Shown in pieces: positions 27,647 to 36,561 of a stretch of 64,000 nt of DNA. The notes beneath the pieces were generated by a model. The model did not search any database. It was not told the origin of the DNA and saw only the letters and a list, made by a program, of their open reading frames with translations. The stretch is from Parvibaculaceae bacterium PLY_AMNH_Bact1 (GTDB lineage Bacteria; Pseudomonadota; Alphaproteobacteria; Parvibaculales; Parvibaculaceae), in the NCBI GenBank assembly GCA_032881465.1, contig CP126168.1, positions 1,178,001 through 1,242,000 of the forward strand, in the 5' to 3' direction. A program made the translations under genes and the position numbers. How positions within the stretch are numbered: the stretch's first letter is position 1; each line of letters begins with the position of its first letter.

Positions 27647-29155
27647 TTAGGTTGCCCAGCGCATGCCGCCTTCAGATGGCGCGTCAACAAAACGGCTTCG
27701 GGGGAATGTGACATGCACATTCGTCCCGGAGCCTTTCCGGCTTTCCATGCGCACGTCGCCGCCATGTAGCGCCATTATTTTCCGCACCAGTGGCAGGCCA
27801 AGGCCCGTGCCCTGTTGCGTGCGGCTCATTGCGTTTTCGACCTGAACAAACGGTTCGAATATCCGTTCAATATCATCCTCGTCCACGCCGATCCCGGTGT
27901 CTTCGATGTTGAGCTCAAGCTCTCCTGCTTCTGTAAGGCCCAGTTCCACGCTCACCTGGCCACCCTCGGGCGTGAACTTCAGTGCATTAGAGGTCAGGTT
28001 GATAACCACCTGATTGAACAGGCGCGGGTCAGCCAACAACCAGGGAATGTCGTCGCGAACACGGAATGTCAGTTTGATCTTCAGCTCGCTCGCGCGCGGC
28101 CGGAACATCCGCATTGTCTGGTTAAGGGCTTCCACCGGGTCTAGCGCATCTTCATCAAGTTCTAGCTTACCTGCTTCAGCTTTTGAAAGGTCCAGAATGT
28201 CATTGATGATACTCAGCAGGTGCGATCCACTGTTGCGAATGTCGCCCGCGTAGTCCGCATACCGCTCGTTGTTGATCGGCCCGAACATTTGTGTCGCGAT
28301 AATTTCTGAGAAGCCGATGATGGCGTTCAATGGGGTGCGGAGCTCGTGACTCATGATTGCAAGGAAATCGTTCTTCGCTCGGTTCGCTGTCTCGGACTGC
28401 TCCAGAAGTTCTTCAGAGCGTTCTCGTTCTGATTTCAACCGTTCATTGTCCACAAAAGCGAAACGCATTTGCCGCTCGTGCACATAGGTCAAGAAGCTAC
28501 AGGTCGCAATACCAAGCAACATGAACGCAGTATTGTTGATCAATACATTTTCCGGCTGGGGATTGATGAAGAGCACCACTGCTTCATATGCCGTAAAGGT
28601 TGCCAGCGCCCACGTGAGCGAATACATGAAATTGAGACGCCACAGGCAGGCGCTAAAACAGATAATGGCTATCAGACCACCATAATAGAGATAGCTACCG
28701 GGGGCATCTGCCAACGCAATCATGGCGACAACGCCGAGGCCAGGCGTCGCCATGGAAAAAGAGAGCCAGAACTGGTGGCGATGGCTGAACCAGGGCGCAT
28801 AGGAAAGTGCGACGATGCCGAGTAGAAGCGGGCAAACAAGACCGAGCCGAATGAACCAAGCTTGGTAGAGAATGTCTGGCACGATGAAATAGTCCAGGAT
28901 GCCAAAGGCCGCCATGATGACAGCGCCGGCCACGATACAAAACCGGGTGAACCCGATCTGCCGTTCGTAATTGTCCTGGCGGTATGCTTCCTCAGCCGTC
29001 GGATCAAGGAAACCCATCGTGATGGGATGCATGTCGTAGGACAAAGCCGATCCCGTCAGTGCCTCGTTGCTGTCGCTACGGGCCTGATTGGAGAGTATCG
29101 GTGGCGCATGACCACTCTCACCCAACTCGGCAAGTCCTTCTTGGCGACTATGCAT
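27647..29155 (-). CDS. Membrane sensor histidine kinase
   Basis: A 502-residue kinase. Residues about 70-220 hold roughly six membrane helices with short loops, so sensing probably occurs in or near the membrane. A coiled-coil (NERLKSERERSEELLEQSE) leads to the HisKA domain with phospho-acceptor in MSHELRTPLNAIIGF (near 270), then the ATPase domain with N box (NLTSNALKFTPEGG), G1 (DTGIGVDEDDIERIFEPF) and G2 (GTGLGLPLVRKI). No receiver domain and no adjacent response regulator, so it is an orphan. ATG 29155 has a poor ribosome-binding site; ATG 29032 is possible. It is convergent with the PilZ-methyltransferase. Confidence 0.93.
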   Translation of the reverse strand: MHSRQEGLAELGESGHAPPILSNQARSDSNEALTGSALSYDMHPITMGFLDPTAEEAYRQDNYERQIGFTRFCIVAGAVIMAAFGILDYFIVPDILYQAWFIRLGLVCPLLLGIVALSYAPWFSHRHQFWLSFSMATPGLGVVAMIALADAPGSYLYYGGLIAIICFSACLWRLNFMYSLTWALATFTAYEAVVLFINPQPENVLINNTAFMLLGIATCSFLTYVHERQMRFAFVDNERLKSERERSEELLEQSETANRAKNDFLAIMSHELRTPLNAIIGFSEIIATQMFGPINNERYADYAGDIRNSGSHLLSIINDILDLSKAEAGKLELDEDALDPVEALNQTMRMFRPRASELKIKLTFRVRDDIPWLLADPRLFNQVVINLTSNALKFTPEGGQVSVELGLTEAGELELNIEDTGIGVDEDDIERIFEPFVQVENAMSRTQQGTGLGLPLVRKIMALHGGDVRMESRKGSGTNVHVTFPRSRFVDAPSEGGMRWAT

Positions 29156-29364
29156 GCGTTAATACGACCCCGGCCTCAAACAGAGAATGCAGATTTATTT
29201 AACTTTCTACTGTTGAGAAGATAATTTGCCGTTAACCGACAGTGTTTGGGACCTGCTGTTCGGTCAAACTTGGATCTTTTGTTAACGTTTTGAGAATGGT
29301 GGCTGTAAAATGTAGGAGAGGGCCTTAAGGGTGAGCCGCCCGAAACCAAGTGCAGGTCGATGAA

Positions 29365-29841
29365 ATGTTAACGGGGGTGCGAGTGATTCAAATATATGTT
29401 GATGGGGATGCATGTCCGGTTAAAGCCGAAGTGGAAAAGGTTGCCGAGCGGCATGGGCTGACGGTTTTCATCGTGAGCAATTCAGGTATGCGGCCGCGAC
29501 GTCACCCTCTCATCCAGCAAATTGTTGTGCCTGAAGGGCCAGATGTTGCTGACGACTGGATTGCAGAACGCGCCACAGAAAATGATATCGCCATAACTGC
29601 CGATATTCCTTTGGCGGGCCGTTGTCTCGAAAATGGTGCAAAAGTCATAGGGCCGACCGGCAAGATTTTCAGTGAAGAAAATATCGGCATGGCGCTTGGC
29701 ATGCGGGAGTTAAAGCAGCATTTGCGGGAAAGCAATAACACGCAGACCTACAATGCGGGGTTTACAGCACGCGACCGGTCACAGTTTCTCAATACACTGG
29801 AGAACGAAATCCAGGCACTTAAACGCAGTGGGGCTCGCTGA
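29365..29841 (+). CDS. YaiI/YqxD-family protein (DUF188)
   Basis: A 158-residue protein of the UPF0178/DUF188 family, related to PIN-like nucleases. IQIYVDGDACPVKAEV at the N-terminus, ADDWIAERATENDIAITADIPLA in the middle and GPTGKIFSEENIGMALGMREL are the family blocks, with acidic residues that could bind metal. The function is not established. The start is uncertain: ATG 29365 gives a few extra residues, while GTG 29383 follows GGGGG and gives the family-like MIQIYVDGDACP. Confidence 0.88.
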   Translation: MLTGVRVIQIYVDGDACPVKAEVEKVAERHGLTVFIVSNSGMRPRRHPLIQQIVVPEGPDVADDWIAERATENDIAITADIPLAGRCLENGAKVIGPTGKIFSEENIGMALGMRELKQHLRESNNTQTYNAGFTARDRSQFLNTLENEIQALKRSGAR

Positions 29842-29906
29842 CGCACTGATCTATCAATCGGTGAACACCGTAGAGAAGGCGTGTCCTCTAAGTCGCGGAG
29901 AGAATT

Positions 29907-30629
29907 TTGGCCAGATCTACCAGTTTGACATCCTTTCCGTGTGGCGGCGTTGCTATCGTGGTTGGGGCGTCGGGTGGTATTGGGGCTGCGCTCGTCCATG
30001 CAGTTGCACGGTCGGGACGGTTTAGCGAGGTGAGGGAGCTTGGACGGTCCACCAGCCCGCCGCTCGACTTGCTCGCTGAAGAAAGTATCGCAGAAGCTGC
30101 CTCATCTTTCGTCGATGCTGCGGCTCCACCAAGGCTTATTATTGATGCAACAGGCCTGTTGCACGGCGGCGGCTTGATGCCAGAAAAGAGCCTTGCTCAG
30201 ATCGATGGAGCTCAACTTGACCAACTCTTCGCTGTTAACGCCATCGGTCCAGCATTGCTGATGAAGCACTTTCTTCCGCTACTGCCGAACGATGGAAAGT
30301 CGGTTTTTGCTACGCTTTCAGCAAAAGTTGGGAGTATCGGAGATAATCAGCTGGGCGGTTGGTATGGGTATCGCGCCTCAAAGGCCGCGCTCAATCAATT
30401 CGTTAGAACGGCGGCAATAGAGGTGAAGAGACGAAAGCCTGCCGCAGTGTGTGTCGCGCTTCATCCAGGCACAGTTGCGACCGACCTGTCGGCACCTTTC
30501 GCTAAAGATGGGCTGGCAGTGCAGACACCCGGTGCAGCGGCAGTTAGTCTTCTGAAGACGATTGAAGATTTGTCGGTGGATCAAACAGGCGGTTTCTATT
30601 CATATGAGGGCGAAGAGCTGCCCTGGTAG
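29907..30629 (+). CDS. Short-chain dehydrogenase (C-factor-like)
   Basis: A 240-residue SDR. VVGASGGIGAALVHAVA (about 18-34) is the cofactor loop; WYGYRASKAALNQFVR holds the catalytic Tyr-x-x-x-Lys; ALHPGTVATDLS is the post-catalytic PG motif. It resembles CsgA/C-factor-type SDRs. The only plausible start is TTG 29907, preceded by GGAG at 6 bases; no ATG or GTG in frame precedes the cofactor loop at a sensible distance. It lies 65 bases after the YaiI-like gene and convergent with the flavoprotein. Confidence 0.83.
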   Translation: MARSTSLTSFPCGGVAIVVGASGGIGAALVHAVARSGRFSEVRELGRSTSPPLDLLAEESIAEAASSFVDAAAPPRLIIDATGLLHGGGLMPEKSLAQIDGAQLDQLFAVNAIGPALLMKHFLPLLPNDGKSVFATLSAKVGSIGDNQLGGWYGYRASKAALNQFVRTAAIEVKRRKPAAVCVALHPGTVATDLSAPFAKDGLAVQTPGAAAVSLLKTIEDLSVDQTGGFYSYEGEELPW

Positions 30630-30637
30630 CCCGGCAA

Positions 30638-31819
30638 TCAGAGATTGCGTGCGGCAGCGGCGCCGGAAGCCCATGCCCATTGGAAATTGTAACCGCCAAG
30701 CCACCCGGTGACGTCTACAACCTCACCGATGAAATAGAGCCCGGGGACCGTGCGTGCTTCTAGTGTTTTGGGTTGGAGTGCCTCAGTGGACACCCCACCC
30801 ACGGTAACTTCGGCAGTGCGGTAGCCCTCGGTTCCAGAGGGCGTAAGGAGCCAGCCTTGAACCTTGTCGGCAACACTCTTCAGCCGCTTGTTCGAAAGAT
30901 CGGCAAGGCGTCGATGCCCCTCTAGGTCATCTGTCAGACACTTGGCCAGCCGTTTGGGAAGAAACTCCGACAAGGCAACAGTGACATCTGTTTTTGGGCG
31001 GACGTCGCGCAGAGTGGTGAGCTCAGAAAACAGATCCACATCAGGAAGGAGATTGACTTCCAACGAGGTGCTTTCTTGCCAATAAGAAGAGGCCTGAAGG
31101 ATAGAGGGGCCGCTCAGGCCACGATGCGTGAAGAGCAGCGCTTCTCTGAACGAGATACTACCCGTGGAGACGTCTGCGTCGACCGATACGCCTGGAAGGT
31201 CTGCATGCACTTCCTTCCAAGTTTGATCAAAGGTGAAGGGCACGAGGCCCGGGCGGGTGGTTACAACAGGGAGGCCAAGCTGCTCCGCAAGTTGGTAGCC
31301 AAATCCCGTTGCACCCATTTTTGGGATCGATTTTCCACCAGTCGCGACAACAAGTGATCCGCCCGTGAGGGTGCCGCCACTGGTCTCAACGGCAAAACCA
31401 CTCTCGGTCTTGGCAACCGCATTAATCTCTGTTTGTAGCCTGATTTCAGTACTGCCCTTTGCACATTCAGCCAGCAACATGTCGATGATTTGTTGGGACG
31501 ACCCATCACAGAACAATTGACCAAGGGTCTTCTCGTGATAGGCAATGTTGTAAGCCTCAACGAGAGCAATGAAATCGTCGGGGGTATAGGCACTCAGGGC
31601 GTTGCGGGCAAAATAGGGATCGGCGGAGAGAAAGCGGTCCACCTGGGTGTTGATGTTTGTAAAATTGCACCGGCCACCGCCAGAGATACGGATCTTTTCC
31701 CCCGGCTTTTTTGCGTGATCGAGCACGAGTACGCTGCGGCCCCGTTGGCTGGCCATACCCGCGCACATGAGCCCGGCGCCACCGGCTCCTAGAATAATCA
31801 CATCGAAAGTGTCTGACAT
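30638..31819 (-). CDS. HI0933-family flavoprotein (NAD(P)/FAD-dependent oxidoreductase)
   Basis: A 393-residue flavoprotein of the HI0933/BaiN family. DVIILGAGGAGLMCAGMASQ (residues 6-25) is the FAD-binding GxGxxG; KIRISGGGRCNFTN is a hallmark of the family, as are SLVVATGGKSIPKMGATGFGY and the C-terminal GLYFIGEVVDVTGWLGGYN. Related enzymes reduce steroid or bile-acid intermediates, but most members are uncharacterised. Start ATG 31819. It follows the MscS gene by 51 bases on the same strand, possibly one transcript. Confidence 0.92.
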   Translation of the reverse strand: MSDTFDVIILGAGGAGLMCAGMASQRGRSVLVLDHAKKPGEKIRISGGGRCNFTNINTQVDRFLSADPYFARNALSAYTPDDFIALVEAYNIAYHEKTLGQLFCDGSSQQIIDMLLAECAKGSTEIRLQTEINAVAKTESGFAVETSGGTLTGGSLVVATGGKSIPKMGATGFGYQLAEQLGLPVVTTRPGLVPFTFDQTWKEVHADLPGVSVDADVSTGSISFREALLFTHRGLSGPSILQASSYWQESTSLEVNLLPDVDLFSELTTLRDVRPKTDVTVALSEFLPKRLAKCLTDDLEGHRRLADLSNKRLKSVADKVQGWLLTPSGTEGYRTAEVTVGGVSTEALQPKTLEARTVPGLYFIGEVVDVTGWLGGYNFQWAWASGAAAARNL

Positions 31820-31870
31820 TTGGTCCGCTGTGGCGTTTGTAGGTGCAAGGAGGAGAGGTCCCCCCGGCTC

Positions 31871-33193
31871 TTACCGGTCTTTGAGATATTTTTCCAGCAC
31901 AGCCTCCAATCCGCTCGCGGAGGCAACGTGCACGTCGTGCTGAGGAAAGGGGAACTCAATTCCTTCTTCATGGAATAGGTCCCAGATCGCGAGGCGGATG
32001 TCGCTGGCTATATTCACCATGCCTTTTTCCGGGTCCAGAACCCAGACACGGAGCTCTAAGTTTACCGACGAGTCTGCGAATTCGGTGAGGCGGACCTGCG
32101 GGTCATGTTCTGGATCTTTGAGAACGCGGGTGTGGTCGCCTGCCGCCTGCACCATCAATTCCATCGCTTTGCGCACATCAGAGCCGTAGGAGATGCCCAA
32201 CCCGATTTTGATCCGTACTGCTTTATTGCTGTGAGACCAATTGATCACCTGTTGCGTGATAATGTCCTCGTTGGGGATCAGATATTCTTTGCCGTCCCGT
32301 GTGGCAACTGTGATGTAGCGGGCCCCCATCTTGTCGATCCAGCCATAGGCATCGCCGACTTCAATCACATCGCCGGGTTTTAGGGAACGGTCCAGAAGCA
32401 GCAGGATGCCGCTGAACAGATTAGAGATAACTTTCTGCAGTCCAAAGCCAACGCCGATGCCCACTGCGCCGGAGAAAATGGCAACAGCAGACAGGTCAAT
32501 TCCGACGCTGGTCAGCGCCACGACAACGGCAAGGGTGATGAAGACAATGCGCAAAAGTTTGACAAGGAGGACGCGCGCTGCTGGTGTGACGCCAGACATG
32601 GCGCGCATCCGGTCATCGGTTAGCCGCACAAGCACCTGTGAGAGGATCAGGAACGCTGCAAGAAGCAGAATGCCGTTAATGAGACCCAGAGCAGAGACCC
32701 GCAGATCACCAGCCTGAAAGGCTGCAGCGTCGAGAAGGCCGCGGAGCGGATCAAGCCATCCTAGGATCGCAAGCGCAGCCACGATCCAAACAATTGTGGC
32801 AATGGCCGGTGTCCAGGTCGACTGACGCAGGAAACTGCTCAACAGTCGGATAACCACCCAGGCCGCCAAAAGGTTGCCTGCAACCCTCAGCATTTCCGTG
32901 GGCTGTTCCGCCTGAGCCATAGCTGCGAACCCAGTCCAGACGAGTAGGGCTGCGGTGAGCGGGAAAATCAGCGGTTGCAGTTTTTCTGCGGATTTTGTCA
33001 GCACCTGCCCTTGACCGGCAAGGCGATTAACATGAGGTGCGAAATGGCGGTGAACGAGATAAGCGACGATCGCTGCTATGGCGAAGAGTGCTGCCTGGGT
33101 TGCTGCGGACCAGGTGAAGATGTGCAGATGTACCCAAGTTTCTGTCGATGCGAGTAATTTCTCAAACTTATCCAATAAAACCGATGAATCCAT
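31871..33193 (-). CDS. MscS-family mechanosensitive channel
   Basis: A 440-residue inner-membrane channel with several N-terminal helices, then the pore helix and conserved hydrophilic neck: FSGAVGIGVGFGLQKVISNL, followed by LDRSLKPGDVIEVGD and the beta domain (GARYITVATRDGKEYLIPNED). It should release solutes on hypo-osmotic shock; related larger channels respond to other cues. The N-terminus has more helices than E. coli MscS (286 residues), placing it in the YnaI/YbdG-like group. ATG 33193 is used. Confidence 0.93.
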   Translation of the reverse strand: MDSSVLLDKFEKLLASTETWVHLHIFTWSAATQAALFAIAAIVAYLVHRHFAPHVNRLAGQGQVLTKSAEKLQPLIFPLTAALLVWTGFAAMAQAEQPTEMLRVAGNLLAAWVVIRLLSSFLRQSTWTPAIATIVWIVAALAILGWLDPLRGLLDAAAFQAGDLRVSALGLINGILLLAAFLILSQVLVRLTDDRMRAMSGVTPAARVLLVKLLRIVFITLAVVVALTSVGIDLSAVAIFSGAVGIGVGFGLQKVISNLFSGILLLLDRSLKPGDVIEVGDAYGWIDKMGARYITVATRDGKEYLIPNEDIITQQVINWSHSNKAVRIKIGLGISYGSDVRKAMELMVQAAGDHTRVLKDPEHDPQVRLTEFADSSVNLELRVWVLDPEKGMVNIASDIRLAIWDLFHEEGIEFPFPQHDVHVASASGLEAVLEKYLKDR

Positions 33194-33391
33194 CCTGTGT
33201 TGCCTCCAATCGACTTGGCGCTGTCAGCCTAAGGATGCAAGCAGAAGTGAACAAGTTGGACCGAGAAATGGCCGCCTTTAGTCTATAAATGGAAGCCCTG
33301 ACACTTCCATTTGCGAGAGCCATAGAGCTGTCCTTTTGCTGAAAAAATGCTACAGTCATGAAAAAATGGCCTAAAATTTCAGGGGGGTGAC

Positions 33392-35272
33392 GTGGTGAAA
33401 ACGCAAAAAAAGACAATGCAGGCGGTAACGGTATTTACCGCGCGCAAAATCATCACCATGGATCCCTCATTGCCCGAAGCGACAGCAGTTGCCGTGTCTG
33501 AGGGCCGGATCATGGCTGTTGGCTCACTTGAGAGCATGGAACCCTGGTTTACCGGGAGGGCAGTCACCGTCGATGATCGGTTCGCTGACAAAGTGCTGAT
33601 GCCAGGTTTTATCGACAATCACGTGCATCCGTTTCTTGGCGCGCTTCTGACGCCAATGGAGATTATTGCGCCGGAACCATGGCGCATGGCAGGCGGTGAT
33701 ATTCACCCAGCAGCCAACACACCGGCAGAATATGAAGCCCGGCTGAAAGAACGTCTCGCTGCACGGACTGACACAGACGAACTCTTCATCTCTTTTGGCT
33801 ACCAGCCGTTGGAGCACGGAAAGTGGGGCCGCCCAGAGCTCGACAAAATCGCACCAGATAGACCCGTCGTTCTTTTTCAGCGTTCCTTTCATGAGACCTA
33901 TCTGAACAGCGCTGCAATGACAGCTCTTGGATTATCGGCGGAGGTCGTCAGCGATCATTCGCAGGTTGACTTTGCACAAGGCCATTTCTTCGAAACCGGC
34001 AACATGATGGTCATGGGCAAGCTGATGTCGACGCTGTTGGCTGACGACTGGTATCGTAAGGGACTGGGCATCACCTGCGATCTGATGCGTCAGGGTGGCA
34101 TTACGACCGCCGCGGACATGTTGTTTGGCACGATCAGTCCAGACTTTGAGCTTGCGGCGATCAATGCCGTAATAGAGCAGCCTGAATTACCGATGCGGGT
34201 TGTGAATGTTTTTGACGGACGCGGCTTTAGCAACCGGGCGTCTGGACGTGGCAACGGGGCACCGGATGCGGAGATCGACTTTGCGGCTGGGCAAGGGGCG
34301 ATGGAAGAGCTGCTTGGAAAAGACGAGGGGCGTGTGCGCTTCCTGAGAGCCGTGAAGCTCTTCGCAGACGGCGCCATGTTCTCTGCACTCATGCAGATGA
34401 ATGAACCCGGATACATCGATGGGCATGAAGGCGAGTGGATCATGACGCCTGACGTCTTGGCCCAGGGCGTAAAGCATTTCTGGGAAGCAGGCTATCAGAT
34501 CCACGTTCATGTTAACGGGGACAAGGGCATGGATTCAGTGCTTGATGCGCTTGCTCAGGCACAGGACGCTAAGCCTCGGTTTGATCATCGCTTTGTGATG
34601 CATCACGTGGGCTTTCATACCAATGCGCAGTCAACGCGCATGGCCGCACTTGGCGCCCATGCAAGCGTGAACCCCTATTACATTCATGCTCTGTCAGACA
34701 CACTTTCGGAGCTTGATTTGGGGCCAGAGCGGGCAGGCCAACTCGTGCGCTCACAATCCATTTTGCGCAACAATATGAAAGTGTCTTTCCATTCTGACTT
34801 CATGATGGCGCCGTTAGAGCCGCTCTTCCTCGCTTGGTGTGCCGGAGCGCGCGTCACCCGCAGCGGCCAACAGGTCTCGCCGGAAGAGAGGCTGAGTATG
34901 GAGCAGGCGCTGCGCGGCATCACCATTGATGCAGCCTTTGCCCTCGGCATGGATGATGAAATCGGGTCCATTGTTGCGGGCAAGAAAGCTGACTTTGCTG
35001 TTTTGGAAGATGACCCGTTCGACCTGGGCGTTGACCGCCTGAAAGATGTACGTGTTGCGGGCGTCGTGTTTGAAGGCGCAGTCACCATGTTGGCGAAGCC
35101 AGTGGCGTCCGTCTTTGGCGAGACCGGGCGCATGCCTGTGCCGGAGCCCACGCAAGACCAGTTGGAAGCCACTCATTGTTGTCACGATGTTGATCCCTGT
35201 GGGCACCTTCAGGAGATTGCCGCGTGGATACACGCCATGCCGGAAGATGTTCTTGGTCAACGGCTGAGCTAG
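33392..35272 (+). CDS. Amidohydrolase family 3 metal-dependent hydrolase
   Basis: A 626-residue amidohydrolase of the YtcJ-like group. The N-terminal beta sandwich (ARKIITMDPSLPEATAVAV) leads into MPGFIDNHVHPFLG, the metal-binding His-x-His; KLFADGAMFSALMQM supplies the usual Lys, and HVHVNGDKGMDSVLDAL and HSDFMMAPLEPL the later metal ligands. These enzymes hydrolyse amide or formamide bonds. The C-terminal 50 residues include an unusual Cys/His-rich tail (THCCHDVDPCGH). GTG 33392 follows AGGGGGG; ATG 33416 is possible. The DAPG-hydrolase-like gene follows after 13 bases. Confidence 0.88.
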   Translation: MVKTQKKTMQAVTVFTARKIITMDPSLPEATAVAVSEGRIMAVGSLESMEPWFTGRAVTVDDRFADKVLMPGFIDNHVHPFLGALLTPMEIIAPEPWRMAGGDIHPAANTPAEYEARLKERLAARTDTDELFISFGYQPLEHGKWGRPELDKIAPDRPVVLFQRSFHETYLNSAAMTALGLSAEVVSDHSQVDFAQGHFFETGNMMVMGKLMSTLLADDWYRKGLGITCDLMRQGGITTAADMLFGTISPDFELAAINAVIEQPELPMRVVNVFDGRGFSNRASGRGNGAPDAEIDFAAGQGAMEELLGKDEGRVRFLRAVKLFADGAMFSALMQMNEPGYIDGHEGEWIMTPDVLAQGVKHFWEAGYQIHVHVNGDKGMDSVLDALAQAQDAKPRFDHRFVMHHVGFHTNAQSTRMAALGAHASVNPYYIHALSDTLSELDLGPERAGQLVRSQSILRNNMKVSFHSDFMMAPLEPLFLAWCAGARVTRSGQQVSPEERLSMEQALRGITIDAAFALGMDDEIGSIVAGKKADFAVLEDDPFDLGVDRLKDVRVAGVVFEGAVTMLAKPVASVFGETGRMPVPEPTQDQLEATHCCHDVDPCGHLQEIAAWIHAMPEDVLGQRLS

Positions 35273-35285
35273 CGGGTGAGAACAA

Positions 35286-36026
35286 ATGAAAGCGCTGTTT
35301 GCTTTACTGAGTGTGGGTGTGCTCATTGTCGCCATCTGGGGATGGGCCCCTTTGAGCAACGCCATTAATCCCGATGACGCGCTCGCACCTGGCTATGATG
35401 GGCTTGAAACAGGTGTCGAGCGGCTGGCAGACGGGACCTATCATGTCTCTGCACTAACACGCATGCCGGGTGTTAATGCCAAGATGGTGAAGTGGTGGTT
35501 CACAGACTTCCTGCAGACAAGTGAACACTATTCATGGTGGCACCCAACCGCCCATGTCTGGATGGACTGGGAAAACAAGGTCCCCGGCAAGATCGTGGGC
35601 GCAAGTCATCTTGTCCACGAGTATATCGGCGGCGAAATGCAGAAACTGCGCATCCAGTTTGTGCCACCCGAACAGGTGCTCGGGCCCTTGCCGGAGTTGG
35701 AGGAAGGAACTTTTGTCCTCTGCGCCTGGGCGGGGCTTTTGGAAGAACCGCTCTACGTCGCCAAAATGTGTCATGTGGTGCGGGACACGGCCTGGGGAGC
35801 GGAGATGCGGAGTAACTTCTGGATGGGGCATGTCGCCCGCCGGGAAGGGAATGAAGCCGTTACGTCAATCGAAGGTATTGTGGGGAACACAGCGCTCGCG
35901 CGGTACATCCTGCTGGATGAGGCCGCGGCCATTGCTTTGATGACGCATGCCATTGAGGAGATGGGATATCTGTCCGATCTTCTTCCCGCGCTCTATGCAC
36001 GAGAAACCTCAGCCCGAGCGGAGTAG
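35286..36026 (+). CDS. DAPG/phloretin-hydrolase-like protein
   Basis: A 246-residue protein with an N-terminal signal or membrane segment (ALFALLSVGVLIVAIWGWAP). The core MPGVNAKMVKWWFTDFLQTS, then HYSWWHPTAHVWMDW, matches the M-P-x-V-x-x-x-M-x-x-WWF ... Y-x-x-WHP-x-x-H pattern I associate with the PhlG (2,4-diacetylphloroglucinol hydrolase) family, zinc enzymes cleaving C-C bonds next to phenols. HLVHEYIGGE and FWMGHVARR hold candidate metal ligands. Known PhlG proteins are cytoplasmic, so the leader is unusual. It is coupled to the amidohydrolase (13-base gap), suggesting catabolism of an aromatic ketone or amide. Confidence 0.6.
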   Translation: MKALFALLSVGVLIVAIWGWAPLSNAINPDDALAPGYDGLETGVERLADGTYHVSALTRMPGVNAKMVKWWFTDFLQTSEHYSWWHPTAHVWMDWENKVPGKIVGASHLVHEYIGGEMQKLRIQFVPPEQVLGPLPELEEGTFVLCAWAGLLEEPLYVAKMCHVVRDTAWGAEMRSNFWMGHVARREGNEAVTSIEGIVGNTALARYILLDEAAAIALMTHAIEEMGYLSDLLPALYARETSARAE

Positions 36027-36067
36027 GGTCTCAAAACCCGACCAAGATACATGATATGCGCAGAAAC

Positions 36068-36141
36068 TGGCTGGGGAACTAGGATTCGAACCTAGACTAC
36101 CTGAGTCAGAGTCAGGCGTCCTACCATTAGACGATTCCCCA
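36068..36141 (-). tRNA. tRNA-Gln (anticodon CTG)
   Basis: Full cloverleaf on the minus strand. Acceptor stem TGGGGAA (36141-36135) pairs with TTCCCCA (36078-36072), discriminator G, and CCA is encoded (36070-36068). The D arm holds TAATGGTA, the anticodon stem CCTGA/TCAGG encloses loop CTCTGAC with anticodon CTG at 36109-36107, and the T loop is TTCGAAT. The first 24 bases are repeated at 38081-38104. Confidence 0.97.
36118..36141 (-). repeat. 24-base direct repeat, copy 1 (5' part of tRNA-Gln)
   Basis: The 24 bases from 36118 to 36141 are identical, in the same orientation, to 38081-38104; flanking bases differ on both sides. This is what duplicated attachment sites of a tRNA-targeted insertion look like, though insertions more often duplicate a tRNA 3' end. 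Confidence 0.8.
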
Positions 36142-36265
36142 ATGAAATCAATGACTTACGGGAGAGTTTAGCGCTTGCTAAATTTTCCTGTGCGATATCA
36201 ATGGTTTGCGCGACAGGGTGTACCGGAATCTCACAGGAGGTTCAAGCAGTTGTGACCGGGGCTGG

Positions 36266-36282
36266 TGCGCACGCCGTGCGCA
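36266..36282. repeat. 17-base perfect palindrome
   Basis: TGCGCACG (36266-36273), one C, then CGTGCGCA (36275-36282). It lies in the gene-free part of the tRNA-bounded segment. It could be a protein-binding site or a strong hairpin; no T-run follows. Confidence 0.6.
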
Positions 36283-36495
36283 TCAAAAGTGCGACATTTT
36301 GCCTAGGTAAAAGAACTAGGTTTCAGGCCGATTTTTGCCGGATTTGGGCGAAAATTCCGAGAGTCAAGGTTATCCCATAGTAGAATCTGTGAGTTATTAT
36401 GGGTTACATCAGCTGGTCAGCTTTGCATTTCTCAGCCTAAAATGCTTAAACAAGTCGTGTTCAGGGGGACGCTAGAGTGTCAAAGACACCATCTG

Positions 36496-36510
36496 TTAAG
36501 ACGAGTTTAA
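36496..36510. promoter_or_regulatory. CtrA-like box (TTAA-N7-TTAA)
   Basis: TTAA (36496-36499) and TTAA (36507-36510) are separated by exactly seven bases, the consensus spacing for the alphaproteobacterial cell-cycle regulator CtrA. It lies 51 bases before the small ORF start at 36562. A single such match can occur by chance. Confidence 0.35.
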
Positions 36511-36561
36511 GGCTATGCGTACAGCATGAGACTTGAGTTCGAACCCCGTAGGGAGGAACCG

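Larger units (their letters stand above)
36142..36561. other. Gene-free left part of the tRNA-bounded segment
   Basis: No convincing gene. It holds the tRNA promoter side (minus strand) and several palindromes: TTTAGC/GCTAAA with a following TTTT (36167-36186), the 17-base TGCGCACG-C-CGTGCGCA (36266-36282), GTGTC/GACAC (36477-36489), and a CtrA-like box at 36496-36510. A line counted by hand (36301-36360) is 47% G+C, below the neighbouring genes. Confidence 0.5.

Noticed and set aside
36477-36489. GTGTC-AAA-GACAC as an operator
   Set aside because: Five-base arms are expected by chance in a region this size; noted only as part of the gap description.
36534-36552. GTTCGAACCCC resembling a tRNA T arm
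   Set aside because: The flanking bases do not form the five-pair stem and no other tRNA arm is present.
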